A stretch of DNA of 64,000 nt, from contig WHUZ01000007.1 in NCBI GenBank assembly GCA_015179045.1, positions 666,001 to 730,000 of the forward strand, in the 5' to 3' direction. Below are positions 27,201 through 39,900 of this stretch, one piece after another. A program made the position numbers and the translations under genes. Numbering within the stretch: position 1 is the stretch's first letter; each line of letters begins with the position of its first letter. The DNA comes from Kalaharituber pfeilii (taxonomy: Eukaryota; Ascomycota; Pezizomycetes; Pezizales; Pezizaceae). Under the pieces are notes generated by a model that had not been told where the DNA came from, did not search any database, and worked only from the letters and a program-made list of their open reading frames with translations.

Positions 27201-29130
27201 TTCGAACCACGAACATCCAAGGGTCCTCTGGTGGGACCTGGCTGAATTTCTTTACTAGAGTCTCATAACCATCAGCAACAAAGAAAAAGCAAACGCCAAC
27301 GATAGGGAGCTGACAAAGGGTCAGCTGAAAAATGATCATCACACTGAAGCCTCTGTTAACTCATATCATCTGAAGATGGCATCTGTTATCCAAACTCTTC
27401 GATCCCTGAGAAAGGGGCTTTTACTGTTCATATCCAGGTCGTAAACTCATGAAAGGCTATTCACATCAGCCGCATTTTCCTACAAGGGTTTCCACCAGTA
27501 TCAATATCCATACAGTGGTAATCTGTGCTTCGAGCACCCTTCTTGGAAAGACATTGGCTGTGTCTAGTCTCATTGCTGTGTCTTTCCATGGTTTGCAGGA
27601 TTGACCGTAGTAGTCACAGGCCATCGCTCTTAGTCGTACCCAGTCATGCGCGGTTGCTGCTGACTTATACGGTATGTTTTTATATTGGCAGCAGTCACGG
27701 AATGCTTAGTAAGATAGGACTCGAAAGCGGTACGAGACTACATGAAAGCAGAAAATTCCAAAGTAACCCGCTCAAATTAGTCTGGGAACGAGAACATCTA
27801 GAAAGCAACTGACATTGTCACTCGTCACGGTAAGTCTAGAACCACTGATGGTACCGCTGAACTGCTTCCCTACGTTTAATCATGTCGAGTTTGCCGCTAA
27901 GTCACCAAAGCCAATGCGAAGTGAATGTTAAGGGACGATCTTTATTAGACCAGCAAGGTTTTAGCCCCAAGAAATGATGACGTTATTGCCCCTCATCATC
28001 CTTTACATCCGTAGAAAGGCATCGCGCGAATGCTTATCGGCGCTCCTGGGGCTGAAATTCGAGACTGGACTGAAATATATATCAAAACCTTGCCTTGAAA
28101 GCATATTTCTTTCAATAACTCACAGACAAGATGATTTCCCTTGATTCACAGTTTTTCGCTGTCGATACAAGCTGACCCGCGCGCTCGATGTTTCAATGAT
28201 GTTTGCCTACTATTCCGCAGTTTGGATAGTACTTTGTTACCCAAGTATCTTCCGATTATCTATCCGCGCATAACCTCTATTCTACTGAAAACATGCTGCA
28301 TGCATGTAGCCCCATTTAAGGTAGAAGAAACTTCTATGGTCTATAGCACTACAGAGACACAAGGATTAGAGGATGGTGCCTCCCATGGTGGAGAGTAGGT
28401 GAACCCCAGGGTAGTCAGCGTCCGGTTACGAGACTAAACTTCAAGGATGTGCTTTGGTGTGTGGATGGTTCAGAGGAGCTCGGGAATGGCTAGAGCAAAG
28501 TCGGAAAGAAACGCTCCCTGAAAAGCACAGAAATGAATGGACTATGCAAAAATTCAACCACTGCCAAGACGCCCCCTTGAACTAAAGGATAGCTTTTACT
28601 CTAAGATAGCTCGCCTCTCTCGAACCGTGCTACTCATCAGTCACCCATGACCATAACTCAAAACTACCTGCGACTGATAATGTGTCTAGAGACTTTCCAT
28701 TGCAATACTTCCAGCTGCATACCCTCTCAGCCTCGTTTCAAGATACCCTTAAGGTTCCCGGAATATTACTTTGTATAAGTAACATTCACGAAAGTGGGGA
28801 ACGCACGAAGGTGGCAGGGTATTAGTTGGCAAATTTTCTGCCTAGTTTCCGTAAACGGGTCAAATAAAGTCCCAACAGGTTGTGGTAAATATGCGAGACA
28901 TCATTGGCCAGTTAGCCAGAGGCCACATTATGATAGGCCCTGTACGCCAACCAGAATGCACCAACACGCAAAACCTCATGTTGACACGCCTTGCGCCATA
29001 AGCAATGAAAGACAGTATGACGTCGACGTTCAGCGCATGCAAAACTGGGTCCTGGCAACGACCGTTTCAACGCGCCAAGACTGCTCCTTAAACGCACTGA
29101 GGAGTTCTTAGCACCCGCGAGCACTATGTA
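24251..29130. other. 4.9-kb gene-free part of the repeat island
   Basis: Only short overlapping frames are present, none recognisable. Contents I can point to are a tRNA-like relic on the minus strand at about 25060-25145 and several copies of a recurrent ACGAGACTA/AGTCTGGGNACGAGAACA-type motif (24838, 24871, 27729, 27779, 28429). The region probably consists of decayed mobile DNA. Confidence 0.45.
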
Positions 29131-32100
29131 TGGTTGGGGACATCTGTATGCGGAGGAGGGCGGACATTTGCTTCGATGATGACTAAGCACTATAAGCACT
29201 AGTTATGTAGTCGTTACATGCACTGATGCCCCCCTCTTTCATGCGATTTTCTTCCTACCGCCCTACAGCAACAATCCACTGTCCACCGCTGGTTGTCCCC
29301 TATACTTGCATACTTGATACCTGTTGCATCGGTCGCACATATCGGCCTGTTCAGCCACCCTGTCGCTTGAATCAAAGAATTAATTAAAGGACTAGAATTG
29401 GTAAATACGTTCCAATGCTTGAGTTAATTAATTAGTCTATGGCTCACTTAATGTTAATACAGATTCACAAAATGGGACGGAAAAGCAAGCGGGCGCTGCA
29501 TCTGGAGAGAGTTCGACAGGCAAAACAGGCAAAACGAGCGCGGCTAGCTGAAGCACAGCTGGAAGCGGAACTAATAGCACATTTGGATAATGAAAGTGAG
29601 GAGGATGCATGGAGACCAGGAGAGCCGGAGGTGCCAACAGCAGTTCATTGGGAAGAGTTTGACTCTAGTTCAGAAGAAGATTGTGAATTCACTGAGGATG
29701 AGCCAGAGAATGATGAGTTCAATCAAGATGTATTTGAACTCTTGATGTCATCTAGAGGAGAATCATCCAGAAATATCCGGTACCAGCGAGGTCCTAAATA
29801 TAGCGAAAGGCAGCAACGAAGAAAACGACAAACAGCAGCAGAATTGGCAGCAGCAGCTAATGGATCTCGTAGTATTACATACTACTTCAGTAAGACACAG
29901 TCCGAGTCTATTACATCTGAGGCTTCTACTACTAGGGAAGCAGAGACTGAATTAGATTCAGATACACAAGCTATTAAGGATCTTGAGAAGAAGCTGCAAT
30001 CAAAGAAGATAAAGCTTGAAGGGCAGAATTTAATGCGGCATAGGGCAGTGCTTTCTCTTCTGTATACATGTCGGTTACGAAAGCCTGGTGAGACACGAGA
30101 AGAGATGGCTTTTGCTGTTGCACGGTGCTATAATAGAGGGAAATATTTTGCAAGAAAGGTTATAACATGGGAACTGCAATGGAAAAAGGTAAAGCATATA
30201 TGAGGATCTTAATTTCTTATACTAATATATATAGGATCGAACTATATCAGAAGAGCACCGAGGCTGCTTTAGTAAAGTCAAGTCATGGTTTAATGATGAG
30301 GGGGTTCAATTAGCAGTACGGGAATGGCTAAGTGGTACTGGTGAAAGTAAGTAGTATAGAATACATCAATGCGCAGTTAGAAAAATAAATGATTAATGTT
30401 AAAATAGAGATTACAGCTTATGGGCTAGCGAAAGCAGTTGGTGAATACTTAAATTCACAGCGTGCGGTTTCTGTTATAGCGGCTACATTACAAAACCACG
30501 ACAGCAATACAGGGGAAAATACTTCAATAGCTCCCCGTACACTTCGTATAAGAGCTAGAACTGCACGGCGATGGCTAAAAAGAATGGGATTTCAATATAA
30601 TACTGTCACAAAGTCAGTTTATATCGATGGACATGAGCGGGAAGATGTGATTGCATATCGAAATTCCGTTTTTTTACCCCAATGGAAGAAAGCTCAACAC
30701 CGCTTTGTGATTTTTAAAGAGGATGGATCATTTGAAATGCCACCAGCTAATGTTCTCAATGGAGAAAAACCATTAGTTTTAATTACGCATGATGAGTCTA
30801 CATTCAATGCTAATGATGGCAAGCGTAGGATCTGGATGAAAGATGGAAAACAACCATTACGACCTAAGGGAAAGGGTAAAGGCATAATGGTCTCTGGTTT
30901 TCTTACTCCGGGTGGAATTCTACGTATTCCTGATCATATTTCAGATGATGAGCTTTTACGAAATCCTATGTGGCCAATATCAGAAACTGGCAAGCCAGTT
31001 CGTGAAGCACTTGAATTATTGGAATATGGAAAGGAGAATTATTGGACAGGTGACAAAATGGTTGAACATACTATTCGAACAGCACTACCTATCTTCCGGT
31101 ATGCATTTCCTAATTGTCAAGCCTTGTTTGCATTTGATAATGCTTCAAATCACTGTTCATTTGCTCCAGATGCACTTGTAGCAGCACGAATGAATCTCAA
31201 TCCTGGTGGAGAACAACCTTTGATGCGTGAAGGATTTATTCATGCAAAGCAAATACCTCAAGCTATGGTATTTCCTATGAACTATCCTAATATATTACTA
31301 CGGGGAAAGCCAAAAGGTATTCGTCAAGTGCTGAAAGAAAGAGGGCTTTGGAAAAGCCATCGGTCAGATGGGTTTGCTTTTCTTCTGCAATGTCCAACCT
31401 CTCATGACCGTACTGGCTGTACACCAACTCTTGCCGGAGGCTGTTGCGCACGAACTTTACTCTCTCAGCAACCTGATTTTATACAGCAAAAAGGCCGACT
31501 AGAAGAAGAATTAGAAGCTGCTGGTCAACAGGTAATTTTTTATCCTAAGTTTCATTGTGAACTTAATTTTATTGAGCGTTATTGGTGTTCTGTTAAGTAT
31601 TATTTACGAGAAAACTGTTCTTATTCATTTGATGGTTTACGAGATACTCTTCCTCTGGCATTACATTCTGTTTCTTCTGCATCTATTAATCGTTTTTATT
31701 ATCATTGTTTACGGTCTATTGATGCATATAGTGAAGGATTAACTTATGGTACGAAGGAGTTTCATTCATATATATATAAAGGTCATAGACAAGTACCAGA
31801 TAAAACGAAGTGGTAGAAGGGATATGTATAGAGTATATGTATATACTATTCTATTTTAGGTTAGCGTTTTTCCTTTTTTGGTTAGGTTGGTTTATACTAT
31901 ACTATATTTAGTAGTTACTAGAGGTGGACAATTTGACCGATTCCCATATAAAACTGCTCATCTTTGACTGTCAAATCACCAGTACAAAAAATTAATTAAA
32001 TAGGTATCGCTCTATAGAATTATTTTTCATTCACTAATTTATCATCGTATAGCATGAAACTAATTTTATCTATTTATTTTAGTTGTGATTTGAGTGTTGA

Positions 32101-32142
32101 AGTTGATGCGAAATTTGATCCGAGTACACATGTCCCCAACCA
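29131..32142 (+). mobile_element. Tc1/mariner/IS630-type DNA transposon, apparently complete
   Basis: The left end starts at 29131 with TGGTTGGGGACATCTGTATG. The right end at 32142 reads, on the reverse strand, TGGTTGGGGACATGTGTACT. The first 24 bases match at 21 positions. Both ends are flanked by TA (29129-29130 and 32143-32144), the target-site duplication expected for this superfamily. The element contains an intact transposase gene with three exons. About 340 bp of non-coding DNA precedes the gene and about 325 bp follows it. A degraded right end of a second copy lies at 36821-36977. Complete ends, TA duplication and an uninterrupted reading frame suggest fairly recent activity (inference). 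Confidence 0.87.
29472..31816 (+). CDS. DDE transposase of the Tc1/mariner/IS630 superfamily
   Basis: Three exons, 29472-30188, 30235-30346 and 30408-31816, total 2,238 nt and encode 745 residues. The introns are 46 and 61 bp with GTAAAG and GTAAGT donors. An upstream in-frame ATG at 29439 is possible, but MGRKSKRAL at 29472 is the more natural start. The N-terminal half is acidic and charged (DNA-binding or regulatory, unknown). A helix-turn-helix-like segment (RTLRIRARTARRWLKRMGF) lies near residues 320-340. The catalytic triad is visible: Asp in LITHDEST (about 405), Asp in FAFDNASNH (about 520) and Glu in CELNFIERYW (about 666), the last equivalent to the LNPIE motif of Tc1. The second Asp to Glu spacing is about 145 residues because of an insert, far longer than DD34E. 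No frameshifts are seen. Confidence 0.88.
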
Positions 32143-35100
32143 TATCTCCTTTGAAACCGAACGACCCCACTCTGTTACGAGGCTAACTCTGTTAGCAGAT
32201 ACATTCACCATTTCAGAAAGTAGTAAGAATACAGACAAGACAGAGGCACAGTGCCCATAGGACTATCCCACAAGAACCTCGGCAAGGCTACAAGCTGGGC
32301 ATGGGAATGAGTATTCAAGACCATTTCTCCAGGATTTTTCTTTGCTAGAGAGGCAATTTGAGAATAGTTACCAGAAGTTATCAGAGAAAACACGCCAACC
32401 AAACTAGGCAGGAACCGTGAGGTACCCCTTTTAACCCTGCGACATTTATTAGTTAGTAAAATGAATTACCACGACTAAACGCCCTACATATCCACGCATG
32501 TAAAAGCTATCATGATGCTCATGGCTCTTGATTCAGATGCAGACTCCAACTCAGATTTAGAATAAACAGCCAAAGATACACTTCAATACAATGTTCCAGG
32601 GTGAATTGACATATAAAGAAGACATAAATATAAATAGGATATGTGTGTGTTATTTGTGGTTGTAGATGCACGCTGAAGGTTGATGTGAATCGAGATGTGT
32701 ATACGCGGATGCTGCATATGGTGCGAAATGTTGTGGGTGTACGTATGCAGCAAAGTAGGTTACTAACTGAGCTCTACTTACCAGAACAGCCATTTACCAG
32801 TCGATTTTGACTGGTAAAAGAACTTATGCTGGTAAGTTGCGCCACCATCCAATGGGCCAATGAACGAAGGGGTCAAGGCACTAAAAACGCCTCAGTCAAG
32901 TATAGTAAAGTATAGTAAAGTGTGGTAACCATTCTCAATTATTCAGTGACAACCACTAGTATGTATTTGGTCACGGGTACTAATACACATTATGCGCTAT
33001 GTCCGAATACATATTTTTACTAGCTAGTACAGCTCTTGGCATCCACGTGATTGTTTGATTAGCTAATCTCAGACTTCTACGAACGCCTGGGGACGAGACT
33101 ACCAACGAGGCTATAAACTTCTGCAGTTCCACTACAGGGCCTTAGATGGCATACCCGTAGAGTACTCCCGCAATGCACACAATCACTATGCAACTAATTT
33201 CACCAAGCCCAACTTCCTGAACACTTCAAGCAAGCTATAGCTATGACAGTAGCAACCATGATCTTTTTGGGATTCAGCACACCAACAACCTCCCCTAGCG
33301 AAAAGTGCATTAATTATGCGCGAATCATATGATATCTCGCTCTCCTTGCTCGTAACTTTCTTTGAGTTCCAATGCTCCATCTATGGTTACCCTTCGAGGA
33401 TGTCCATTACTACAAACGCCATTTTTTTGTTTCTGGCGCACAGATTCCGATATCTTTCATGTAGCGAGGGAAGACTACCTTGCGCTGGCTGAAGAGACTC
33501 ACATGCAGCTTTCGAGTGAATGTTTTTTGAAATCCTCTGAGCCTCTTGATCTCTGGATTGTGACAGTACCCAAGCTTGACATGTGCACTGGTCACTCTTG
33601 AACTAGGCTTCTAACTGCATCTTTGATCAGTGCAGTCCGTCACTCGCGCAGTTCTCTCATACTATTCCAGAACCCCTTTGGTTTCAAAATCATAGCTAAC
33701 GTCTCTTTGGCCAGCTTATACCCCCCAGTGGAGCGGAACACCAATGGATTTTGTTCTCCTTGGTCAACCTGCCGAGCATCTGGCATGCATAATATACGGG
33801 GATTTGTATGCAGATGATATTATCTTACCGGACTATCAGGTCACTGGATCAGCACTGTCAGCGAGAGGCTGGAAGCGGACGGCATGCCGCGCCTGTGACT
33901 TGGCGGCTAATTGAAGTGGTGACTTTCAATATGCCGTGTCGGGATGCATGTCTAACAAGATTCATCAGTTGTTAGGGGGTAGAAATGTGGGATGGGTCTA
34001 ATTTAGTCTGATATCTGAGGCATAAATTATATTGTAAACACTTCAGCTTGGAAAGATTAAAAGCATATTCAATAAACGAACACTCCCGCAAATACTACCG
34101 GCACCATAGGTTGTAACCTCTGAATTTGCGCCTGGCAGGAAAAGATTAATAGGAGGTAAACGAGAATATTGTTGGGAAGTTCTTAATCACGATCAAGTGT
34201 CTGCAGGTCAAATTACATACAGTTTGATAATAAGACGCTGACGACATTTCAAGAATCAATACCGATGATAGCTGTTAAGCCCTTCTTAATATATTTTGTT
34301 TACCCTTCAATGAAATCAAGGATTTTGCTGCTCTCTTTTCTCTCTTCCTTTCAACAATTCCCCCTTCAGATGGTGAAAATTGGAAAGTCAGTGCGAGGGT
34401 CAAAAATGAAACTCTGTCATAACATGACCGAGTTCAGTCTCCAAATTCCAGACTAGAGCGCACGGTCGTCATTCCTGAGGCCTGAAGTTGGGATATCAAG
34501 TGTGAAGTCTACACCGCAGGTGCTTCCAGTTTTTACTTTTTAAGAAGTGGAGTTGGTAATCTCTAGCCAAGACCTATCTGGTGACTGGACAAGTCAAAGC
34601 TCATTCTAATGTCAGAGCTTAACGTACATTTCTTCACAAGCATGTCCAATGCTAGCTGCATATGTACTCCACATTTCAGAGTTTCCCTTCCGCAACACCC
34701 TCAAAAGGAACCCTCAATCCACTAAGTTCGCATAGGAATAAATGAGGAATAAGAAGCTACCCCGCTGAGCTCGAACTTGGTCCGACCTCAATGGCGACCA
34801 AGTTTCCTCATGTGCTGTTCCCCTTTTATGCATACCTGGGTTTCCGGAAATAACGCACATTCGCATAGAACTGAACAAGATGTGGAGTGCTTTTGCTATC
34901 CAGAAGCCGGCAAGATGAAGAGTAAGTCCTGCTCTGCAGCGCAATTTAATATTGAACCGGAGGGATCTGAGGTGAAGCGTTCCCTATCTTTCGAATTGCT
35001 TAGCCTGATGAAAGAGGAGGTTGCAATTTAGTGGTTTGCGGGAACGACAGGCAATTGTCTATGATAAAAACGCTGCACTCCGCATTTCTTAGCAGGGGTC

Positions 35101-35682
35101 CAGGGACTGACTTGACCCTTGCCCCTCCCCAACTTCAGGTCCCCGCCAAGCTTGGCAATAGAACCCCGCTAAAGAAACCCTGCAGTTGTAGGCAAGGGAA
35201 ACACGGTGCTGCTGCTTACATCTTGCCACCGCCAGTAGGGTAAAAACCACAAGAAATTATCTCCAGTATTTATGCAATGAGATGCCCCAGACCGAGGTTT
35301 CTGTATTACGCTATATAGTACGTACATCAGCAGCAGATTACCTTTTAGGTCAGCCCGGCGCCGCTGCAGCTTCTAGTACTAGTACCTTCCAGTGTTAGTA
35401 GACTAGAACTCCATTCCTACAGCTCCTCCAGAGACAACAGGAGCCAGTCCAAGATAAATGGATCTGGATAACTTGCTTTCTTTTCTTTTGCATGGATGAA
35501 TTGCACCGTGTTGCGTGGTATGATCAAAATATGTAGTCATGTTTCAAAGTGTTTCATTGTTAAACAGTTCATACATACCCGAAGCAGCGTCCTGCCCTAC
35601 ATGAGGAGGAGTTCCTACCCTAGGGATGGGTCGGGGAGAAGGAAGAAACCCCAGGGAAGAACATCGGGACGGCCCATGAATA
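32143..35682. other. Gene-free part of the repeat island
   Basis: There is no supported gene. The region contains a nested palindrome at 32776-32837 and a short AGTATAGTAA tandem near 32900-32925. All reading frames are short and without recognisable motifs. Confidence 0.45.
32776..32837. repeat. Nested palindrome built from four TTACCAG/CTGGTAA units
   Basis: The outer arms are ACTTACCAG at 32776-32784 and CTGGTAAGT at 32829-32837. The inner arms are TTTACCAGTC at 32793-32802 and GACTGGTAAA at 32809-32818, around a 6-nt loop. Both pairs are perfect inverted repeats. Confidence 0.85.
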
Positions 35683-36058
35683 GCGGTATTCAGGTTAGAA
35701 AAATCTGGTCGGATTTTCTGGATTTCAGAATTTCATCAAGGCCGGAAACCCGGTCATCTCCATACAAAATTTTATCTGGTTTTTCAAGGTATAAACCAGT
35801 TAAACCAGTTTGCTTTCATGTTTTTTTGTGAAATAAATCTGGTCAGATTTTTGCAACAACTGCAATATATGATGGATCTTGCGCGCCTTGATGCAGTATT
35901 CAGGCATAAATTCTGGTGGATTTTTAGACCCAAATTGATTTCCAATTTGACAAAAAAAAAATTCAATTTTCACAAAAGGGTACTCAGACTATAGACTGGA
36001 TAAACTGGTTTGTCCGCCGGAATCCATTTATATGGGGACAGTTTAATCTGAATACAGC
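35683..36058. mobile_element. MITE copy 1 (GCGGTATTCAG ends, TA target)
   Basis: The element is 376 bp. The left end begins GCGGTATTCAGGTTAGA. The right end is its inverted counterpart, slightly diverged (TTAATCTGAATACAGC). TA dinucleotides at 35681-35682 and 36059-36060 form the target-site duplication. The interior is AT-rich with several CTGGT/ACCAG motifs and no coding sequence. It is a direct-orientation homologue of the copy at 36408. Confidence 0.88.
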
Positions 36059-36407
36059 TAATGTTTTGAGTAATCACAGTGTTGTAACGTTGCGTAATGT
36101 TTGGGTTAAGGGTTTCTGTAGGGCAAGTAGTTTTTCCCCCTGTAGTTTCGTTGTACGTGGTAAATCATGGCTGTGGATACCATGTTACAAGTATTTATGT
36201 AGTGACTTGATCCGGCATGTCATGCCAGCCAAGAAAATGGTGCTGGTAGTTGCGGTATATGGAATAGTATGAACTGCTAGTATAAGTAGAGTACGTAAGT
36301 ATACCCGGTCTCAAATGATATACGCGGGATACAGAGCTATTAGTACGGGGAAAGAGTGTTCACAAGAACGGTCGCGGTAATGCTTAGCATTTTTACTCAG
36401 CTCATTA

Positions 36408-36804
36408 GCGGTATTCAGATTAGAAAAATCTGGCCAGATTTTCCAGATTTCAGAATTTTATCAAGTCCGGAAAATTCAGTCATCTCCATAAAAAATTTTA
36501 TCTGGTATTTTCATGTTATAAACCAGTTAAACCGGTTTATTTTTGCAGAAAAAATCTGGTTGGATTTTTGCGACAACTGCATATATGATGCCTTGATGCA
36601 CTATTCATGACCTGGTGTGCATAAATTCCGGTGGATTTTTGGACCCAAAACCTAGTCTCATACCAAGCCCCTAGGGCACTCTCCGAGCGCCCGATTTGAC
36701 AAAAAATCCGATTTTCACAAGAGGGTACTCAGACTACAGACCGGATAAACTGGTTTGTCTGCCGGATTCCATTTTATATGAGGACAGTCTAACCTGAATA
36801 CCGC
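36408..36804. mobile_element. MITE copy 2 (GCGGTATTCAG ends)
   Basis: The element is 397 bp. The left end begins GCGGTATTCAGATTAGA after a TA at 36406-36407. The right end reads TCTAACCTGAATACCGC, followed by TT where the second TA should be. The sequence follows copy 1 along its whole length, with a roughly 40-bp insertion near 36650-36690. Confidence 0.88.
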
Positions 36805-36820
36805 TTATGAAGCACTATAA

Positions 36821-36977
36821 CAAAAATTAAATAATAGATATCACCTCGTAGCTTTATTCTCCATTGTCTAATCTATCATGTTACGACATGAAACTAATTT
36901 TATCTATTTATTTTAGTTGTGCTTTAGAGCGTTGAAGTTGGGATGCAATTTACTCCGCGTACAGATGTCCCCAGCCA
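36821..36977 (+). mobile_element. Relic right end of a second transposon of the 29-kb family
   Basis: About 157 bp aligns with the right end of the transposon (31985-32142). Shared blocks include GAAACTAATTTTATCTATTT and the end TGTCCCCAGCCA (TGTCCCCAACCA in the intact copy). No matching left end or transposase is visible nearby, so this is a truncated or solo end. It lies only 16 bp downstream of MITE copy 2. Confidence 0.8.
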
Positions 36978-39900
36978 TTAAATAGAGAATAAAGGGTGTC
37001 CCCCCCTTCAGTTGTACAGCCTCTGCTGCGCACCGAGTTTTATCTCACATTGTTTGCTCGAATTTCGCGAACTGTTTGACTTGCCGGGGTCCCGGAATTT
37101 CTTTCGGGGTTCGTTTGCCATTCAATGTTTCTCAGAAAAGTTTCAAATATTCACGACGCTTTTGTTTATTGGCAAACGTAGTTTCGATTCAATTCATTCA
37201 TGCAAACCCTTGGCAATTTCTAGGTCACGCGACTTCAATTGTGCGATCCCGCGTTGTGCCTTGGCATGCCAGCACTTCTCACACTACGTATTCTTATAAA
37301 ACTCCCATCATCAAGCACTTTTCTCACTCACAAGTATGGCCCGCGCTATCAGGCTGCCGCCCTCCCACCCTTGGTTAATTCATTTTACTACAGCAGATCA
37401 TGAGAAGTCATGAGCTTGACTGCGTAGCTATAGCTAGATGCTGAAGTCACTAAACCAATTATTGATTACAAAAATTGAGGCCCCAGGAGCCTTGAGAAAG
37501 ACCCAGAAGTCATTTCTTTGCAATATGAGCAGACTGAATAACAACTGATTCGGAAACCTCTTCTGATTCTGCATTCGTAAGTGTTATGGGTCTCGCGGCA
37601 TATTGTCGACCTAAGCGGGTTCACGCGGCCAGTACTCCACTAAAAATGGTCTTGCGCTCTGAATCTCGGCGTACAGCGCTGATGAAGTGCCTTTCTGACC
37701 TAACAGATGGTATCTCTCACGGTTTACCACCCCGTAACACAGGATCCGACGTACCCATACCTGTTTCACTTACACTATTGGCAATTAGATGAGCGGATTC
37801 AACTCATCATGATAGATACATGCGTAACATTGAACAGGTTGAAAGTGCAGCAGGGACCTTTTTTTCTGTCACGTAGCTCCGTATATAGACTACGACCCTA
37901 TGACAGGGACAACAGGAACATTTAAGGGCGCCTGATACTGAGTTTAGTTCACACTGTTGCATACCTAAGTGGATCGTTGGTTTTGGCGTCAGGAGCCTCG
38001 AAGGAATAGGCTTTCGGACGAATCCTTTATGCTCTTGATTATTTATTAACATGCTCACTAAATGATGTTGAAGGCGATATACTACGATATGAAGACGAAG
38101 AATGGAATTGTTAAGAAGACGATTTGATCATGCAATGTTGAAGGAAAAACTACCTCAGATGGAGAGGGAACACAAGATTCTCATTAACAAAGGGCATGAT
38201 AACGGTGGAGTTGGAGTGAAGATTGCTGAGAAGGTTTCATCACATTGCGGGTCATTTTTTGTCCGCTTTTTTTTAGAAACAGGAATACGCGGTTTAAATA
38301 TAGAGATATTTGTTCATTCAGGATGAATAGGATTGGGATTATTTCTTTTTCGTTGAAAATTATACTTATTAAATTTGTGTTGTTGCGTTGTGTTGTGAAT
38401 CGGCTTGGGGACGTGGAAGGTCGTATTGAAAATGTAGAGGCTCAATTGCAATTACTCAATCATAATCTGTAAGAGAGCCCGCTGAATGCCAACGAAAGAA
38501 CATGTGCTAATACAATGTATAGCCAACTGATGTGTTTGCATAACGCATCTTGGGATGAGAATTTGCGACTTTAATACCCTGTAATTCTTAACCCTCAAGT
38601 GCGATAGTAAAAATGGATGAATACGGTCGATTGCGAACGGATTTCCCATTGTACTTAAATTTGGTTAGTGGACGTTAGATGGATAAAACAACTGGTGTCA
38701 TCTGAAATAAAATTTCTCAAGTAATACAGCGTCACAATCATGGCGAATCAGCTGCGAGTCATAATGAGAGAGTTATTCCAACTGGGACAGATGTTGGGAG
38801 TTTTCTGTGGCGGGGGTCTCAGTAGTTTGAAGTAATGGAGCTTCCTCATGCGGAGTGACGAAGTTCGTGTTCGTATATTGTTTGTTTAAAGAGGTTTACG
38901 GTTAATTTCCTGTATTTTACTATTTTATATTGGGGGCGTAGTGGCGTACTAGTATAGTGTAGGCGACGAGAAGTGAGACTCGTTATCGAGTCGGGTATGA
39001 AGATAACAACACAACAATGAATTCCACAACCAACACCTAATAACAAACACAATATGAAAAAAATATAAAAAACATACCTTAAACAAACAGAGTGTAGTGA
39101 AGGAGTTGAGTATAGCATAATGACAACAAAATGAAATAGAAAAGAATAGAAGAAAAAGGTGGGTGATGGAGCTAGCGAGGTGACCTACCTCCTGAAATAG
39201 GCAACTATGTCATGTGGTGTCAAACCTTGCTCAAAGCGAATAAGGAGGAAGGGGTACCTCATCCATGGGAATCTCCACCGGCCTACCACTGGTCTTGGGC
39301 TAACCTCGTGAGCTGTTGGTTTACAAGACAAGTTTGATGGTTTGATATTTTGGCTGTGGTTTAGAGGTTTCAAATGATCGAGATCGGGAATATTGGCAAG
39401 TCGAGTAGCTGAGCAGGTGCAAGACATGATGTGCATTTTATAGTGAGCGATTGGGAATGGAAACATGATAGTTGATTATCGAACGAGGCGCTGGCTGCTC
39501 TAGTAAACCTACCCCGCCTATTTGAAGTTACCCAAATGTGAAGGGTGATGGTGGAGGGATTGGTATATCGTCCCCCTTGCCCGTCCTCTATTATTGCCTC
39601 ACTGGACTTTTGTTCACGTTGAGATTCCTTACGAGAGATAATCAGGTTTAGTAAGAGGGTCTGCAAGTTTGTCAGGTACACTTCGAAATGCAGCCACGAG
39701 AGCGCGTATCAGCTGGTATCGTATATCATTATCCTACCGACAATCTACTACCCTGGTGGTTATTGGTAAGTTGATTTTGCACAAATTCGAGGGATTATAT
39801 GGCAAGATGACAGCAGGAGATGAGGAAGGGGATGGAGGGGAGGGTAAGCTAGTGAATGGTATTGGAGATCGCCATAGGGATGAGCATGCGGGGAGCCACT

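Noticed and set aside
39185..39681. Two overlapping minus-strand frames of 93 and 103 codons, considered as retrotransposon remnants
   Set aside because: No catalytic, zinc-knuckle or integrase motif can be pointed to, and no flanking LTR pair was found.
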